A DNA stretch of 35,587 nucleotides from Gammaproteobacteria bacterium (lineage in GTDB: Bacteria > Pseudomonadota > Gammaproteobacteria > Steroidobacterales > Steroidobacteraceae), in contig DAHUXV010000139.1 in assembly GCA_027306985.1 (NCBI GenBank), positions 1-35,587 on the forward strand. Direction: 5' to 3'. A program made the position numbers and the translations under genes. The notes beneath the pieces were generated by a model that did no database searches, was not told where the DNA came from, and saw only the letters and a list, made by a program, of their open reading frames with translations. This document shows positions 1 through 7,647 of this stretch, in pieces; within the stretch, counting starts at the first letter, position 1, and each line of letters begins with the position of its first letter.

Positions 1-1
1 C

Positions 2-583
2 CCGCCGCTGGCGCGCGGCGCGCCGCCGCGCAGGGGGGCGGCGCCGCGCGCCGCCGGCGCGCCGCTGACCGACGGGTACGTGCTGCAGCAGATTGCGGCG
101 TTGCGCTCCCCCGGCAGCATCATCGTGGAAGAGGCGCCGAGCAGCCGGGGCGCCATGCACGAGCATCTGCCCATCCTGCAGCGGGATACCTTCTACACCT
201 GCGCGAGCGGCGGGCTCGGCCACGGATTGCCCGCAGCCATCGGTGTCGCGCTCGGTCGGCCCGGCGAGAGGGTCATCGCGATTCTGGGCGACGGATCGGC
301 GATGTACGCCATCCAGGGCTTGTGGACCGCCGCGCAGCTTCGACTCCCCATCGCCTTCATCATCATCAACAACCGCAGCTACGCGGCGCTGGTCGAGTTC
401 GGCAGGCACTTCGGCCTCGACCGTACCGTCGGCACCCGCCTCGCCGGCATCGACTTCTGCGCGCTGGCGCAAGGCCAGGGATTGAGCGCGCGGCGGGTCG
501 ATCGCGCCGAGTCGCTGGATGAAGCGCTGCGCGCGGCGTTCGCCGCGGGCGAGCCGACGCTCCTCGAGACAGTCGTAGAGTAG
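2..583 (+). CDS. ThDP-dependent decarboxylase, benzoylformate decarboxylase-like (3' part only)
   Basis: The reading frame is open from the left edge, so only the C-terminal ~193 residues are present. They contain the pyrophosphate-binding domain of the ThDP family: GGLGHGLPAAIG, then ILGDGSAMYAIQGLWTAAQ, then IIINNRSYAAL, i.e. the GDG...NN motif that binds Mg2+-diphosphate. The order and spacing resemble benzoylformate decarboxylase (MdlC) more than acetolactate synthase, so a 2-oxo acid decarboxylase for an aromatic keto acid is likely; the substrate is inferred. Just before this domain the protein has a low-complexity Ala/Gly/Pro/Arg linker encoded by an almost pure G/C stretch (1-66). The gene ends 111 nt before the carboxylase operon, which has its own promoter. 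ThDP family assignment is firm, substrate is not. Confidence 0.8.
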   Translation, partial: PPLARGAPPRRGAAPRAAGAPLTDGYVLQQIAALRSPGSIIVEEAPSSRGAMHEHLPILQRDTFYTCASGGLGHGLPAAIGVALGRPGERVIAILGDGSAMYAIQGLWTAAQLRLPIAFIIINNRSYAALVEFGRHFGLDRTVGTRLAGIDFCALAQGQGLSARRVDRAESLDEALRAAFAAGEPTLLETVVE

Positions 584-623
584 CGGTCGGCCTGGCGTGC
601 GCGCAGGTGGTGAAAGACAGCCG

Positions 624-688
624 TTGCGCTGGGGGGCCATCCCCTTGCGCTCTCATCCGCGCGGATGGCCGCTGTCCGGCGCTAGATT
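624..688 (+). promoter_or_regulatory. Promoter of the carboxylase operon with tandem TTGCGCT operator
   Basis: TTGCGCT occurs at 624-630 and again at 645-651, 21 bp apart in the same orientation (two helical turns, typical for AraC-family sites). A -10 box TAGATT lies at 683-688, first base 38 bp after the start of the proximal half-site. The block TTGCGCTCT-ATCCGCGC and the GGCGCTA at 678-684 recur with identical spacing upstream of the CoA ligase and, inverted, upstream of TonB receptor 1. No good -35 is visible, as expected for an activator-dependent promoter. The predicted start site falls at about 695, the A of the start codon, so the mRNA may be leaderless. Confidence 0.75.
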
Positions 689-694
689 CTCGCG

Positions 695-2065
695 ATGATA
701 CGCCGGGTCCTCATCGCCAATCGCGGCGAGATCGCAATGCGCATCATCCGCACCTGCCGGCATCTGGGCATCGAGACGGTGCTGGCCGCCTCCGAGGCCG
801 ACCGCGACTCGATGCCGGCGCGGCTCGCCGACCGGACGGTGTGCATCGGTCCCGCACGGTCGGGCGACAGCTATCTCAAGGTCGACGCGATCCTCCAGGC
901 GGCGCTGTCCGTGCGCGCGGATGCGATTCATCCGGGGTATGGCTTCCTGTCGGAGCGGCCGGCGCTGGCGCACGCCTGCGAGGAGCACGGTGTCGTCTTC
1001 ATCGGTCCGACGGCGGGACAGATCGAGTCCGTGGGCGACAAGCTGCGCGCCCGGGCGCAGGCGCAGGCGAGTGAGGTTCCCGTGGTCCCGGGAGGAGCCG
1101 TCGGCTCCACGGCGGAAGCGGTGGCAGTCGCCCGCTGCATCGGTCTGCCCGTGCTGGTGAAGGCGGTCGGGGGCGGCGGCGGAAGAGGCATGAAGCGTGT
1201 CGAGCGCCTGGAGGAATTGCCGCACGCCATTCAGCTGGCCCAGGCGGAGGCGGGCGCCGCGTTCGGCGACGCACGCGTCTACATCGAGCGCTTCGTGACA
1301 CAAGGCCGGCATGTCGAGGTGCAGGTGCTCGGCGCCGGGGACGGAGAGGTCATTCATCTGGGAGAGAGAGATTGCTCGGTCCAGCGGCGCTACCAGAAGC
1401 TCATCGAGGAGACACCGGCGCCCGGGCTGTCGGAATCCTTCCGGCAGCGCCTGTACGAGGCGGCGATCCGGTTCGCCGAGAGGTTGGACTATCGGGGGGC
1501 GGGAACGGTCGAGTTCCTGGTGGATCTCGAGCGCGATGCGTTCTATTTCCTGGAGATGAACGCCCGCATCCAGGTCGAGCATCCGGTCACCGAGGCGGTT
1601 ACCGGAGTGGATCTCGTGGCGGAGCAGATCGCCATCGCCGCGGGCGAGGGGCTGCGCCTGCGGCAAGCCGATATCCGCCGGCGCGGCTGCGCGATCGAGT
1701 GCCGGGTGAATGCCGAGGATCCCGCACGCGACTTCCAGCCGAGCCCGGGACGCGTGAGCGCGGTGGGCTGGCCGGCCGGCGAGGGGATCCGCGTCGATAC
1801 GCACATCGAGGCGCAAGCGCGGATTCCGCCGTTCTACGACTCCCTGATGGCCAAGGTCATCGCGCACGGGGAGGAGCGCGACGTGGCGCTCGAGCGGATG
1901 TGGCGGGCCATCGCCGCCACCCGGATCGACGGTGTGGCCACGAACCTGGCGTTGCACTCGACGGTGCTCGCCAACAGGGAGTTTCAGCAAGGCGGCGTGG
2001 ATACGGGATTCCTGGCGCGGCTGCTCGAGCGCGCGCCGATGTTCGTGGAGGCTCGGCTTGGCTGA
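695..2065 (+). CDS. Biotin carboxylase subunit (AccC/PycA-like)
   Basis: The 456-residue length matches stand-alone biotin carboxylases. It starts with the family hallmark RRVLIANRGEIAMRII, has the ATP-grasp glycine loop KAVGGGGGRGMKRV, and the catalytic segment EMNARIQVEHPVTEAVTGVD containing the Glu and Arg needed to carboxylate biotin. It uses ATP and bicarbonate to charge a biotinyl carrier. The next gene is a carboxyltransferase that overlaps it by 8 nt, so this is not housekeeping AccC (which normally sits beside AccB). By context it belongs to a dedicated carboxylase, possibly for an aryl ketone such as acetovanillone (compare the AcvCDE system of Sphingobium). No ribosome-binding site precedes the ATG, consistent with a leaderless transcript. 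The substrate is inferred. Confidence 0.88.
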   Translation: MIRRVLIANRGEIAMRIIRTCRHLGIETVLAASEADRDSMPARLADRTVCIGPARSGDSYLKVDAILQAALSVRADAIHPGYGFLSERPALAHACEEHGVVFIGPTAGQIESVGDKLRARAQAQASEVPVVPGGAVGSTAEAVAVARCIGLPVLVKAVGGGGGRGMKRVERLEELPHAIQLAQAEAGAAFGDARVYIERFVTQGRHVEVQVLGAGDGEVIHLGERDCSVQRRYQKLIEETPAPGLSESFRQRLYEAAIRFAERLDYRGAGTVEFLVDLERDAFYFLEMNARIQVEHPVTEAVTGVDLVAEQIAIAAGEGLRLRQADIRRRGCAIECRVNAEDPARDFQPSPGRVSAVGWPAGEGIRVDTHIEAQARIPPFYDSLMAKVIAHGEERDVALERMWRAIAATRIDGVATNLALHSTVLANREFQQGGVDTGFLARLLERAPMFVEARLG

Positions 2066-3596
2066 AGTGCAACTCATCGAGACCTCGCTCCGTGACGGCA
2101 ACCAGTGCGTGTGGGCGGCCCTCGGCATCGATACCGCCAGGACATTGAGCATCGCGCCCGTCATGGACCGGGTGGGCTTCAAGGCGATCGACTTCACGAC
2201 CTCCACCCACATGGGTGTGGCCGTGCGCTACAAGCGCGAGGATCCGTGGGAGCGCATCCGGCTGATGGCCGCGGCCACACCCCGGACCCCGCTGCAATTC
2301 ATGTCGACCGGCTTTCGCTTCATCTCCTGGGAGACGGCAAGTCCGGAGTTCATGGCGTTGGCTTTCCGGGTGCTGGCGCGCAACGGCCTGCGGCGCTTCT
2401 GCCTGGCCGACCCGATGAACGACGTGGAGGCGAACATCGCCTGTGCCCGCATGGTGAAGCAGGGCGGGGGCGAATACGTCATCGCGGCGCTGGTGTTCAC
2501 GATCAGCCCGATCCATGACGATGCGTATTATGCCGAGCGGGCGAGCCGGCTCGCCGCCTGTGCGGATGTGGATGCGCTCTACATCAAAGACCCCGGCGGT
2601 CTGCTCTCGCCGAAGCGGGCGACGAGCCTGATTGCGGCGATCAAGGCGCGGATTGGAGCGAAGCCGCTCGAGCTGCACTCTCACTGCACGATCGGGCTCG
2701 CCGAGCATACTTACCTGGAGGCCCCCGATCTGGGCGTGAGCGCCCTGCAGTGCGCATCCGGAGCGGCGGCCGACGGCATCTCCAACCCTCCCTCCGGGCG
2801 GATCGTCGCGAACCTGCGCACGCTGGGTCACAGCGTCGAGGTCGACACGGAGGCGCTGGCCGAGGTGGAGAGCTACTTCACCCGCCTGGCGGAGGCGGAA
2901 GGACTGCCATCCGGGAGCCCGCAGGGGTTCGATGCCGGCTACCAGCACCATCAGCTTCCCGGGGGCATGGTCGGCACCATGCGCCGCCACCTCAAGGAGA
3001 GCCGCGTCTCTCATCTCGAGGGCGCGGTGATCGAGGAGCTCGGGCAGGTGCGCCAGGAGCTCGGCTGGCCCATCGTCATGACGCCGTTCTCGCAGATCCT
3101 GCTCACTCAGGCCGTCATGAATGTCACGAGCGGCAAACGGTATTCCATGGTACCCGACGAGCTCATCCGCTACGCGATAGGCCGCTTCGGCAGGCCCACC
3201 GTGCCGATCGAGCCGCAAGTGATGGCGCAGATCGCATCGCTCCCGCGCACCCGGGAGCTGGAGGCGGAGCCGCCGATGGCGGCCATCGGGGAGCTGCGCA
3301 GGAAGCTCGGCAAGGGCCTCTCGGACGAGGAGTTTCTGCTGCGGGCGACCATGCCGCAGACCCAGGTCGATGCCATGCTGGCGGCCGGTCCGGCGCCGCG
3401 GCATTACGATCCGTCGGGCCGGCCGGCGATGGACCTCATTCGCAAGCTGACCTCGCGCCGGGATCTGTCCCACGTGTCGATCGAAAAGGGCGGCTTTCGC
3501 CTGCAGCTGCGCCGCTCGTCCTCGAGGGCGAGCGCGGTGTCTTCGTCGAGGACACTCGAGGTGTCCCCGACCCGCGCGAGCGACCGGTCAGGATGA
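2058..3596 (+). CDS. Carboxyltransferase subunit, oxaloacetate decarboxylase-alpha/pyruvate carboxylase-B type
   Basis: The start is TTG at 2058: GGAGG at 2047-2051 is spaced 6 nt from it, and the family N-terminus (VQLIETSLRDGNQ) follows at once. The DRE-TIM barrel shows Asp13 in TSLRDG, the lysine expected to be carbamylated in YIKDPGG (Lys177) and the metal-binding HSH (207-209). Residues about 458-486 (LTSRRDLSHVSIEKGGF... ending in LQLRR) resemble the N-terminal helix-strand of AccB, the piece that precedes a biotinyl domain. No biotinyl domain or MKM motif follows. Instead the last ~23 residues, Ser/Arg-rich, are encoded by the dispersed repeat at 3526-3640. Either the biotinyl domain was lost or the carrier is supplied in trans. 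The acceptor substrate is unknown; context favours an aryl ketone. Confidence 0.85.
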   Translation: MAEVQLIETSLRDGNQCVWAALGIDTARTLSIAPVMDRVGFKAIDFTTSTHMGVAVRYKREDPWERIRLMAAATPRTPLQFMSTGFRFISWETASPEFMALAFRVLARNGLRRFCLADPMNDVEANIACARMVKQGGGEYVIAALVFTISPIHDDAYYAERASRLAACADVDALYIKDPGGLLSPKRATSLIAAIKARIGAKPLELHSHCTIGLAEHTYLEAPDLGVSALQCASGAAADGISNPPSGRIVANLRTLGHSVEVDTEALAEVESYFTRLAEAEGLPSGSPQGFDAGYQHHQLPGGMVGTMRRHLKESRVSHLEGAVIEELGQVRQELGWPIVMTPFSQILLTQAVMNVTSGKRYSMVPDELIRYAIGRFGRPTVPIEPQVMAQIASLPRTRELEAEPPMAAIGELRRKLGKGLSDEEFLLRATMPQTQVDAMLAAGPAPRHYDPSGRPAMDLIRKLTSRRDLSHVSIEKGGFRLQLRRSSSRASAVSSSRTLEVSPTRASDRSG

Positions 3597-3640
3597 GCGG
3601 GCTGGGCGGCCTGCCGCCAGGGACGGCCTGTGGCACGGCA
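3526..3640 (+). repeat. Dispersed structured repeat, copy A
   Basis: This copy aligns over its length with 12146-12260 and 29782-29899. It folds as an outer stem (3532-3537 with 3572-3577), a 5'-side bulge TGTCTTC (3538-3544), an 11-bp inner stem (3545-3555 with 3561-3571, one mismatch) and a TCGAG loop. A second conserved block, GCCGCCAGGGACGGCC then GTGGCACGGC, ends the element. It encodes the tail and stop codon of the carboxyltransferase and the first possible codons of the HAD gene, so here it is inside an operon. Confidence 0.75.
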
Positions 3641-4486
3641 ATCGACAATGGACCGTTGCCGCAGATCAAGGGCCTGATGTTCGACGTCGACGGCACGCTG
3701 CTGCTGAGCGATCGCTCTCTCGGGGGCTACCAGCTGCTGTCGGGGGCCGCGGAAGTGCTGACCGCGCTGCGCGAGCGCAACTTTCCGTTCGTCCTGCTCA
3801 CCAACGGCAGCAATTATCCGCCGGCGGAGCAGGCGGCGAAGCTGCGCGGCTCGGGACTGCCGGTGGCGGATGCGCAGATGATCACGCCTTCCAGCGTGGC
3901 GGCGGAGCACATGGCGCGCCGCGGCATCCGCCGCGCGCTGGTGTTGGGAACCCGCGGCGTGGGGCATGCCCTCGCGGAGGCCGGCATCGATACCGTCTAC
4001 ACGGGAGAGCCCCGCGCGGCCGAAGTGGATGCGGTGTACGTAGGCTGGCATCCGCAGTGCGGGATGAAGGATATCGAGACCGCCGCGCAGGCGATCTGGA
4101 GCGGAGCCAGGTTGTTCTCCGCCTCGGACGTGCCGTTCTTCGCGACCCGGCAGGGGCGCACGATCGGCTACAGCTTCGCCATCGTCGGGGCCATCCGCCG
4201 GCTGACGCGGGCGCCCGTCACGGTGATGGGCAAGCCCTCGCTGCACGCGCTGCGCTTCGTCGCCCGCCGTCTCGGCGTCGCGATGGCGCACGTGGGCGTG
4301 GTCGGTGACGATCCGATCGTCGAGAGTCTCATGGCCCGCCGCGGCGGTGCGACTGCGCTGGCGGTCACGACCGGCACCACGAGCCGGGACGAGTGGCTGC
4401 GCCAGCCGCAGCAGCGCCGGCCGCATCGCATTCTGACCGACCTGCGCGAAGTGTTGACCTGCGCTTGCGGGCAGACGGCCGCGTGA
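3593..4486 (+). CDS. HAD-superfamily phosphatase, NagD/AraL-like (type IIA cap)
   Basis: Motif I is MFDVDGTLLL, motif II is the Ser/Thr in LLTNGS, the motif III lysine is in VMGKPSLHALRF and motif IV is VGDDPIVES. The order and the large insertion between motifs II and III fit the C2-cap (NagD/AraL/PGP) class, which hydrolyses small phosphate esters in the cytoplasm. ATG 3593 overlaps the upstream stop as ATGA. However, its first ~16 residues are repeat-derived, so TTG 3656 or ATG 3677, nearer motif I, may be the real start. Sitting in a carboxylase operon, it may act on a phosphorylated aromatic intermediate, as proposed for the phosphatase of the acetovanillone pathway; this is inference. 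Confidence 0.78.
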   Translation: MSGLGGLPPGTACGTAIDNGPLPQIKGLMFDVDGTLLLSDRSLGGYQLLSGAAEVLTALRERNFPFVLLTNGSNYPPAEQAAKLRGSGLPVADAQMITPSSVAAEHMARRGIRRALVLGTRGVGHALAEAGIDTVYTGEPRAAEVDAVYVGWHPQCGMKDIETAAQAIWSGARLFSASDVPFFATRQGRTIGYSFAIVGAIRRLTRAPVTVMGKPSLHALRFVARRLGVAMAHVGVVGDDPIVESLMARRGGATALAVTTGTTSRDEWLRQPQQRRPHRILTDLREVLTCACGQTAA

Positions 4487-5205
4487 GGCGCCCGGTCCGA
4501 TCCGTCGTGCTCGTGCATGGCGCCTGGCATGGGAGCTGGTGCTGGGCGCGTGTGGTCCCGCTGCTCGAGCGGCTCGGCTTCGCGGTACGCGCCGTTGACC
4601 TGCCGAGCACCGGTATCGACCCCCCGCCCGCGGCGGACCTCTCGGCGGATGCCGCCGAGGTGCGCAGGGTGATCGAGGAGACGGCCGGTGAGGTGCTGGT
4701 GTGCGGGCACTCGTACGGCGGCATGGTGATCTCGCATCCCGCGGTCGGCGCCCATCCGCGTGTGGCGCACCTGGCCTATGTGTGCGCCTTCGTGCCCGAG
4801 CGCGGGCAGTCCCTGCTTGCCATCGGGGATGGCAAGCCTGCTCCCTGGATCACAGTGGATGCGCGCGGGATGACCCTGCCCGACCTCGGGCAGGCGGCGG
4901 AGCTGCTCTACGGCGACTGCGACCCCGAGACCCGGACCTGGGCGATCGGCAGGCTGCGCAGTCAGCCGGCAGCGCCGTTCGCCGAGCCGGTCGCGGATCC
5001 CGCCTGGCTGCGCACCCGGTCGACCTACATCGTGTGCACGCAGGATCGCGTGATGCCGCTCGAGCTGCAGCGGGGACTGTTCGCTGCGAGGACGGGAAGC
5101 GTGCTCGAGCTCGAGGCGGGCCACTCGCCCTTCCTTTCACGCCCCGCCGAGCTGGCGCAGCGGCTCGCGGGCTGCGCATCCGGGCTCAGTCCGGACTCAC
5201 GATGA
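4483..5205 (+). CDS. Alpha/beta hydrolase, EstC/plant methylesterase-like
   Basis: GTG at 4483 overlaps the HAD stop codon (GTGA), which puts the oxyanion segment VVLVHGAWHGSWCW about eight residues from the start, as in the MES/hydroxynitrile-lyase/EstC branch. The nucleophile is Ser in CGHSYGGM, the acid is Asp in CTQDRVMP and the base His in AGHSPFLS. The protein is ~240 residues, normal for the group, with no signal peptide. It is the last gene of the carboxylase operon. Possible roles are hydrolysis of an aroyl ester or thioester, or beta-diketone type cleavage. Its 3' end overlaps the convergent Zn-dehydrogenase gene by 20 nt. Confidence 0.78.
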   Translation: MRRPVRSVVLVHGAWHGSWCWARVVPLLERLGFAVRAVDLPSTGIDPPPAADLSADAAEVRRVIEETAGEVLVCGHSYGGMVISHPAVGAHPRVAHLAYVCAFVPERGQSLLAIGDGKPAPWITVDARGMTLPDLGQAAELLYGDCDPETRTWAIGRLRSQPAAPFAEPVADPAWLRTRSTYIVCTQDRVMPLELQRGLFAARTGSVLELEAGHSPFLSRPAELAQRLAGCASGLSPDSR

Positions 5206-6190
5206 CCTTGCATTGGGAGGTTCGCTGGCGCAACGCCTCGAAGGTCGCGGGCATCTGCGACAGTGAGACCGTGGCGGTCACCATCGCCCTGGCGGCGCAG
5301 CGGCCGCCATCGAGCGCATCGAGCGCGGCCCGGAATTCACCCAGGGTGAAGAAGGCCGAAGTCTGGATGCGCACCTCCTTCGAGACCGCCTGAAACGGCA
5401 CGAAGCTGTCCGGGGCAGTGCACAAGCCGAGCATGACGATGAGCCCCCGCGGGCGCACGTGCTCGATGGCGCGGGACAGTATTCCGGGCCGGCCGACGCA
5501 CTCGAAGACGACATCGGGCGCGCCGCCCAGCGCGCTCGAAACGGCCTGAACGGCGTCTTCGTCCGCCCGGACGAAGACGGTCGCGCCCATCTCCATGGCT
5601 CGATCCGCCTGCAGGGTCGTAAGATCCGTGACCGCGACGCCGGTGGCTCCCAGCCGGCGCGCCCAGTATGCGACCCCGAGCCCGATGGGACCCGCGCCCA
5701 TCACCATGACACGGGACCCGGGCGTCAGATCCGCCAGCGTGACGCCGTGCAGCGCGATGGCAAGCGGCTCGACCAGCGCGCCATCCTCGATTGCGGTCGT
5801 GACGGGAAGCCGCATGCACTGCCGGTCCTTGGCCACCGCGAGCTCGGCATAACCGCCCCCCTGCAGCAGCATCTGCCGGCACCAGGCCGGCTCTCCCGCC
5901 AGACACGAGGGGCAGCTGCCGCATCCCCGGACCGGCGCCACCGCCACACGGTCGCCGACCTCAAGCCCGTGAGCGTTCCGCCCCAGCTCAGCGACCGTGC
6001 CCGCGAATTCATGACCCAGCACGGCGCCGATTGGAGTGCGGAACGCCGGCTCCCGCGTCATGTGCAGATCGCTGCCGCAGATGCCGCAGCGGGCCACCTC
6101 GATCAGCACCTCATCGTCCGCCGGCCGGGGCTCGGGCCGATCCTCGATGGCCAGAGGCGAGTCGAAACCACGGAACACTGCGGCCTTCAT
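5186..6190 (-). CDS. Zinc-dependent medium-chain alcohol dehydrogenase
   Basis: The 334-residue MDR protein has the catalytic-zinc Cys and His in CGICGSDLH and GHEFAG, the structural-zinc four-Cys lobe GCGSCPSCLAGEPAWC, and the NAD(P)-binding VMVMGAGPIGLG. It resembles the sorbitol/threonine/butanediol dehydrogenase branch and should oxidise a secondary or vicinal alcohol with NAD(P)+. It is the last gene of a three-gene minus-strand operon (SnoaL-like, SDR, this gene), 9 nt after the SDR stop. GGGGCAC lies upstream of the ATG. Substrate unknown. Confidence 0.87.
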   Translation of the reverse strand: MKAAVFRGFDSPLAIEDRPEPRPADDEVLIEVARCGICGSDLHMTREPAFRTPIGAVLGHEFAGTVAELGRNAHGLEVGDRVAVAPVRGCGSCPSCLAGEPAWCRQMLLQGGGYAELAVAKDRQCMRLPVTTAIEDGALVEPLAIALHGVTLADLTPGSRVMVMGAGPIGLGVAYWARRLGATGVAVTDLTTLQADRAMEMGATVFVRADEDAVQAVSSALGGAPDVVFECVGRPGILSRAIEHVRPRGLIVMLGLCTAPDSFVPFQAVSKEVRIQTSAFFTLGEFRAALDALDGGRCAARAMVTATVSLSQMPATFEALRQRTSQCKVIVSPD

Positions 6191-6199
6191 GATGTGCCC

Positions 6200-7033
6200 C
6201 TAACCGAGACCCCACCCGCCATCGATGACGATTTCCTGGCCGGTGATGTATGACGATGCGGCGGATGCGAGAAACACCGCGAGGCCGTCGAGGTCCGCCG
6301 GGAAGCCCACACGGCCCAGGGGGATCGCCCGGGCCATGCGCTGCTGGACTTGCGCCGCATGGGCGTGGCCGCCGCCGATGTTGGTGACGATGAAGCCGGG
6401 GGCGATGGCATTCACGGTGATGCCGAAGCCCCCGAGCTCCAGCGCCGCGGCATGCATGAAGTGCGCTGCGCCGGCCTTGGCCGCCAGATAGGCGGAGCCG
6501 ATCGCCGGCTCGACCTTGCGCGAGGCGAGCGAGGTGGTGATGATGATGCGTCCGCCGCGATTGGGCTTCATGTGCCGGGCGGCCGCACGCACGGTCGCGA
6601 AGACGCCGTTCAGATTCACCTCGATGACGCGATTCCAGCGCTCGTCCGTGTAGCGCTCGAGCGCACCCTCCGGTACGCGTGGCCGGTCCTCTCCGGCCCA
6701 CCCGCCGATGAAGCCGGGCCCGGAATCGATGCCCGCATTGGCGAACATCACATCGAGCTTGCCGTATCCGCGCACCACGCGATCGACGGCCGCATCGAGT
6801 GCGGCATGATCGGTCACGTCGAGCGCCTCGCCGGCAACATCGAGCCCCGCGAGCCGCAGGCGGCCCACTTCCGCCTGCACGCGCTGCGGGTCGATATCGA
6901 ACATCGTGACCCGTGCGCCTCTGCCGGCCAGCGCCTCGAGGTATCCGAGGCCGATGCCGCTGGCGCCGCCGGTGACGATGACGCCGAGCCCCTGGACGGC
7001 GAACAAATCGCGCGCATGATCGCCGGCGGTCAC
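6200..7033 (-). CDS. Short-chain dehydrogenase/reductase
   Basis: A classical SDR of 277 residues: cofactor motif VTGGASGIGLG, Asp in MFDID (suggesting NAD preference), NAG in FANAGID, catalytic Ser in IITTSLAS and YLAAK for the Tyr/Lys pair, then the C-terminal VIDGG. GTG at 7033 overlaps the upstream stop by GTGA, indicating translational coupling to the SnoaL-like gene. It has a ~15-residue insertion after the NAG region (GGWAGEDRPRVPEG) that may shape the substrate pocket. Probably oxidises a hydroxyl on the same compound handled by the neighbouring Zn-ADH; substrate not identifiable. Confidence 0.86.
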   Translation of the reverse strand: MTAGDHARDLFAVQGLGVIVTGGASGIGLGYLEALAGRGARVTMFDIDPQRVQAEVGRLRLAGLDVAGEALDVTDHAALDAAVDRVVRGYGKLDVMFANAGIDSGPGFIGGWAGEDRPRVPEGALERYTDERWNRVIEVNLNGVFATVRAAARHMKPNRGGRIIITTSLASRKVEPAIGSAYLAAKAGAAHFMHAAALELGGFGITVNAIAPGFIVTNIGGGHAHAAQVQQRMARAIPLGRVGFPADLDGLAVFLASAASSYITGQEIVIDGGWGLG

Positions 7034-7647
7034 AGCGGCTTCTCCAGCACCCAGAAGCGCGGGCCCATCCGCGCCTCGAGCTTCGCCAGCTGCCCGCGAT
7101 GGATCTCACGCACGCGCGCGGGGCTGATCGCCTCCGCGGGCGCGACTTCCTCGATAGCCAGGCTCGTCTTGTCCTCGTAGAGATGCTCGCCGGCCAGCCG
7201 TGCCCGCGCGTCGTACGGCCAGATGAAGGCCTGCCGGCTCGAGACGTGATAGAGCCTGTCGGCGCGCCCGACCTCGTAGCCCACGGCCGCGAGGTCGGCG
7301 CCGCGCGCGAGCTGATGGAACGTGATCTCGTCGCAGATGCCCCAGTCCGCCACCGCGAGGCGATCGTCCGAATGCCACAGCACCGTCTCGCCGACGCTCC
7401 TGTAGAAGGCGAGAACGGCTGCCTTGCCCTCGACGACGGCGGGCCTGGCGCCCCACGCCACCCGGTACACGGGATGCTCCACCATCATGTCGGGCGCGAC
7501 GATCCGCTCATAGTCGCCCGCGCCCTCGAGGTGCACGTGCCGCCAGAAGTTGAGCAGGATCGCCCGATGCAGGGGGTCGGTGGTCCGCTCCAGGAGCCTG
7601 GCGGTGGGCTGCATGCAGTCATGGACTGCCTGCTCGAATCGGTTCAT
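7030..7647 (-). CDS. SnoaL/NTF2-like protein
   Basis: A 205-residue soluble protein with the pattern of the SnoaL-like fold: helical N-terminus, then YERIVAPDMMVEHPVYRVAWG, then a region of alternating strands (KAAVLAFYRSVGETVLW; ICDEITFHQL). Such proteins act as isomerases, hydratases or hydroxylases or as binding partners. First gene of the operon with the SDR and Zn-ADH. AAGGAG at 7657-7652 precedes the ATG, and a perfect 7-bp hairpin (7659-7679) sits directly upstream of it. The fold call is moderately secure; I cannot assign a reaction. Confidence 0.65.
   Translation of the reverse strand: MNRFEQAVHDCMQPTARLLERTTDPLHRAILLNFWRHVHLEGAGDYERIVAPDMMVEHPVYRVAWGARPAVVEGKAAVLAFYRSVGETVLWHSDDRLAVADWGICDEITFHQLARGADLAAVGYEVGRADRLYHVSSRQAFIWPYDARARLAGEHLYEDKTSLAIEEVAPAEAISPARVREIHRGQLAKLEARMGPRFWVLEKPL

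Noticed and set aside
101-107. A further TTGCGCT
   Set aside because: Inside the ThDP enzyme coding sequence, no partner 21-22 bp away and no -10 box 38 bp downstream.
653-3473. Minus-strand open frames opposite the biotin carboxylase and carboxyltransferase
   Set aside because: His/Arg/Pro-rich mirror frames; the plus strand has full catalytic motifs.
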